The position numbers were made by a program, and so were the translations under genes. From Candidatus Omnitrophota bacterium (GTDB taxonomy: Bacteria; Omnitrophota; Gorgyraeia; Zapsychrales; Zapsychraceae), in assembly GCA_015233195.1 (NCBI GenBank), contig JADFYE010000021.1:1-32886 (forward strand): 32,886 nucleotides of DNA, in the 5' to 3' direction. Shown one piece after another: positions 32,500 through 32,886 of this stretch; the stretch's first letter is position 1; each line of letters starts with the position of its first letter. Under the pieces are notes generated by a model, which had not been told where the DNA came from, did not search any database, and saw only the letters and a program-made list of their open reading frames with translations.

Positions 32500-32886
32500 T
32501 TAATTATTATTTTTATTCTGCTTCCTCTTATTCTGAAAAAAATCACTTAACAAATACCCGCAAGCCTCAGCCATTAACCCCTCTTGTACGTCACAACGAT
32601 GATTAAGCTCAGAATTGGCAATAACATTCGTAACTGACCCGCATCCCCCAGCTTTTGGATCTTTTGCTCCATAAATAACTTTTTTCATGCGAGCTAATAC
32701 CAACGCTCCAGCGCACATACTGCACGGCTCAAGCGTCACATAAAGCACACATTCGTTAAGCCATTTTATCCCCAAAAAATTTGTCGCCTGAGTAATAGCG
32801 ATCATCTCGGCATGCGCAGTTGGGTCTTTCAACATTTCAACTTGATTATGCGCTCGTGCAATGATCTTATTTTCATGCACGATCAC
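32500..32886 (-). CDS. tadA: tRNA adenosine(34) deaminase, 5' end outside window
   Basis: Deaminates A34 to inosine in tRNA-Arg(ACG). The visible 128 residues carry the zinc-deaminase motifs: HAEM with the catalytic Glu, and TLEPCSMCAGAL with the two zinc Cys, followed by GAKDPKAGGCGS as in bacterial TadA. The gene begins beyond 32886; TadA is usually about 150-165 residues, so some 25-35 N-terminal residues are missing. The GTG at the window edge is not the true start. Precedes tRNA-Ser in the same direction. Confidence 0.93.
   Translation of the reverse strand: MIVHENKIIARAHNQVEMLKDPTAHAEMIAITQATNFLGIKWLNECVLYVTLEPCSMCAGALVLARMKKVIYGAKDPKAGGCGSVTNVIANSELNHRCDVQEGLMAEACGYLLSDFFQNKRKQNKNNN

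Overview
The window is a 32.9-kb AT-rich chromosomal segment from a bacterium, dominated by minus-strand genes in tight, often overlapping operons. It has RlmM-like and RlmL-like rRNA methyltransferases, a lipoprotein signal, an E. coli-type IlvD, Tex, RecR and DnaX, and tRNAs that do not encode CCA. DUF5674, a small partner gene and a YfhO-like protein also occur. I infer an uncultured, probably diderm candidate-phylum bacterium (Omnitrophota or Margulisbacteria are possible). That placement is low confidence, because no rRNA or marker set is present.

Layout. (1) 1-10,881: nine minus-strand genes read leftwards: YfhO-like protein, TPR protein, small membrane protein, THUMP-type RNA methylase, GT4 glycosyltransferase, MATE exporter, Ala-Glu dipeptide epimerase, DUF819 membrane protein and NlpC/P60 endopeptidase. 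The last three form a plausible murein-peptide utilisation cassette. A 154-bp inverted-repeat element sits between the last two genes. A strong outward promoter overlaid by a palindromic operator lies at the left edge. (2) 10,950-15,062: an accessory-looking stretch with an RlmM-like methylase, a SAM methyltransferase, a lipoprotein, a pyrimidine-dimer glycosylase, a BRO/DinD-like protein and several repeats. (3) 15,063-15,703: a tRNA-Asn(GTT) gene split in its anticodon by a 568-nt group I intron that carries an HNH endonuclease ORF. This is the most striking object in the window. (4) 15,900-26,253: recR-dnaX, then the run histidine kinase / thioredoxin-DsbD-like fusion / ilvD / tex, and a small membrane protein. 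dnaX contains a nine-A run where slippage in either direction would give a gamma-like short product. (5) 26,332-32,886: an LhgO-type FAD oxidoreductase facing an operon of GH94-type phosphorylase, sodium/solute symporter, a small protein and DUF5674. These are followed by tRNA-Ser(GCT) with a clear promoter and by a 5'-truncated tadA at the right edge.

The tRNA-Asn call rests on exact pairing of all four arms after removal of the intron, the U.G pair at the 5' splice site, a terminal intron G, and the P, Q, R and S core elements. An ordinary tRNA scan could miss it.
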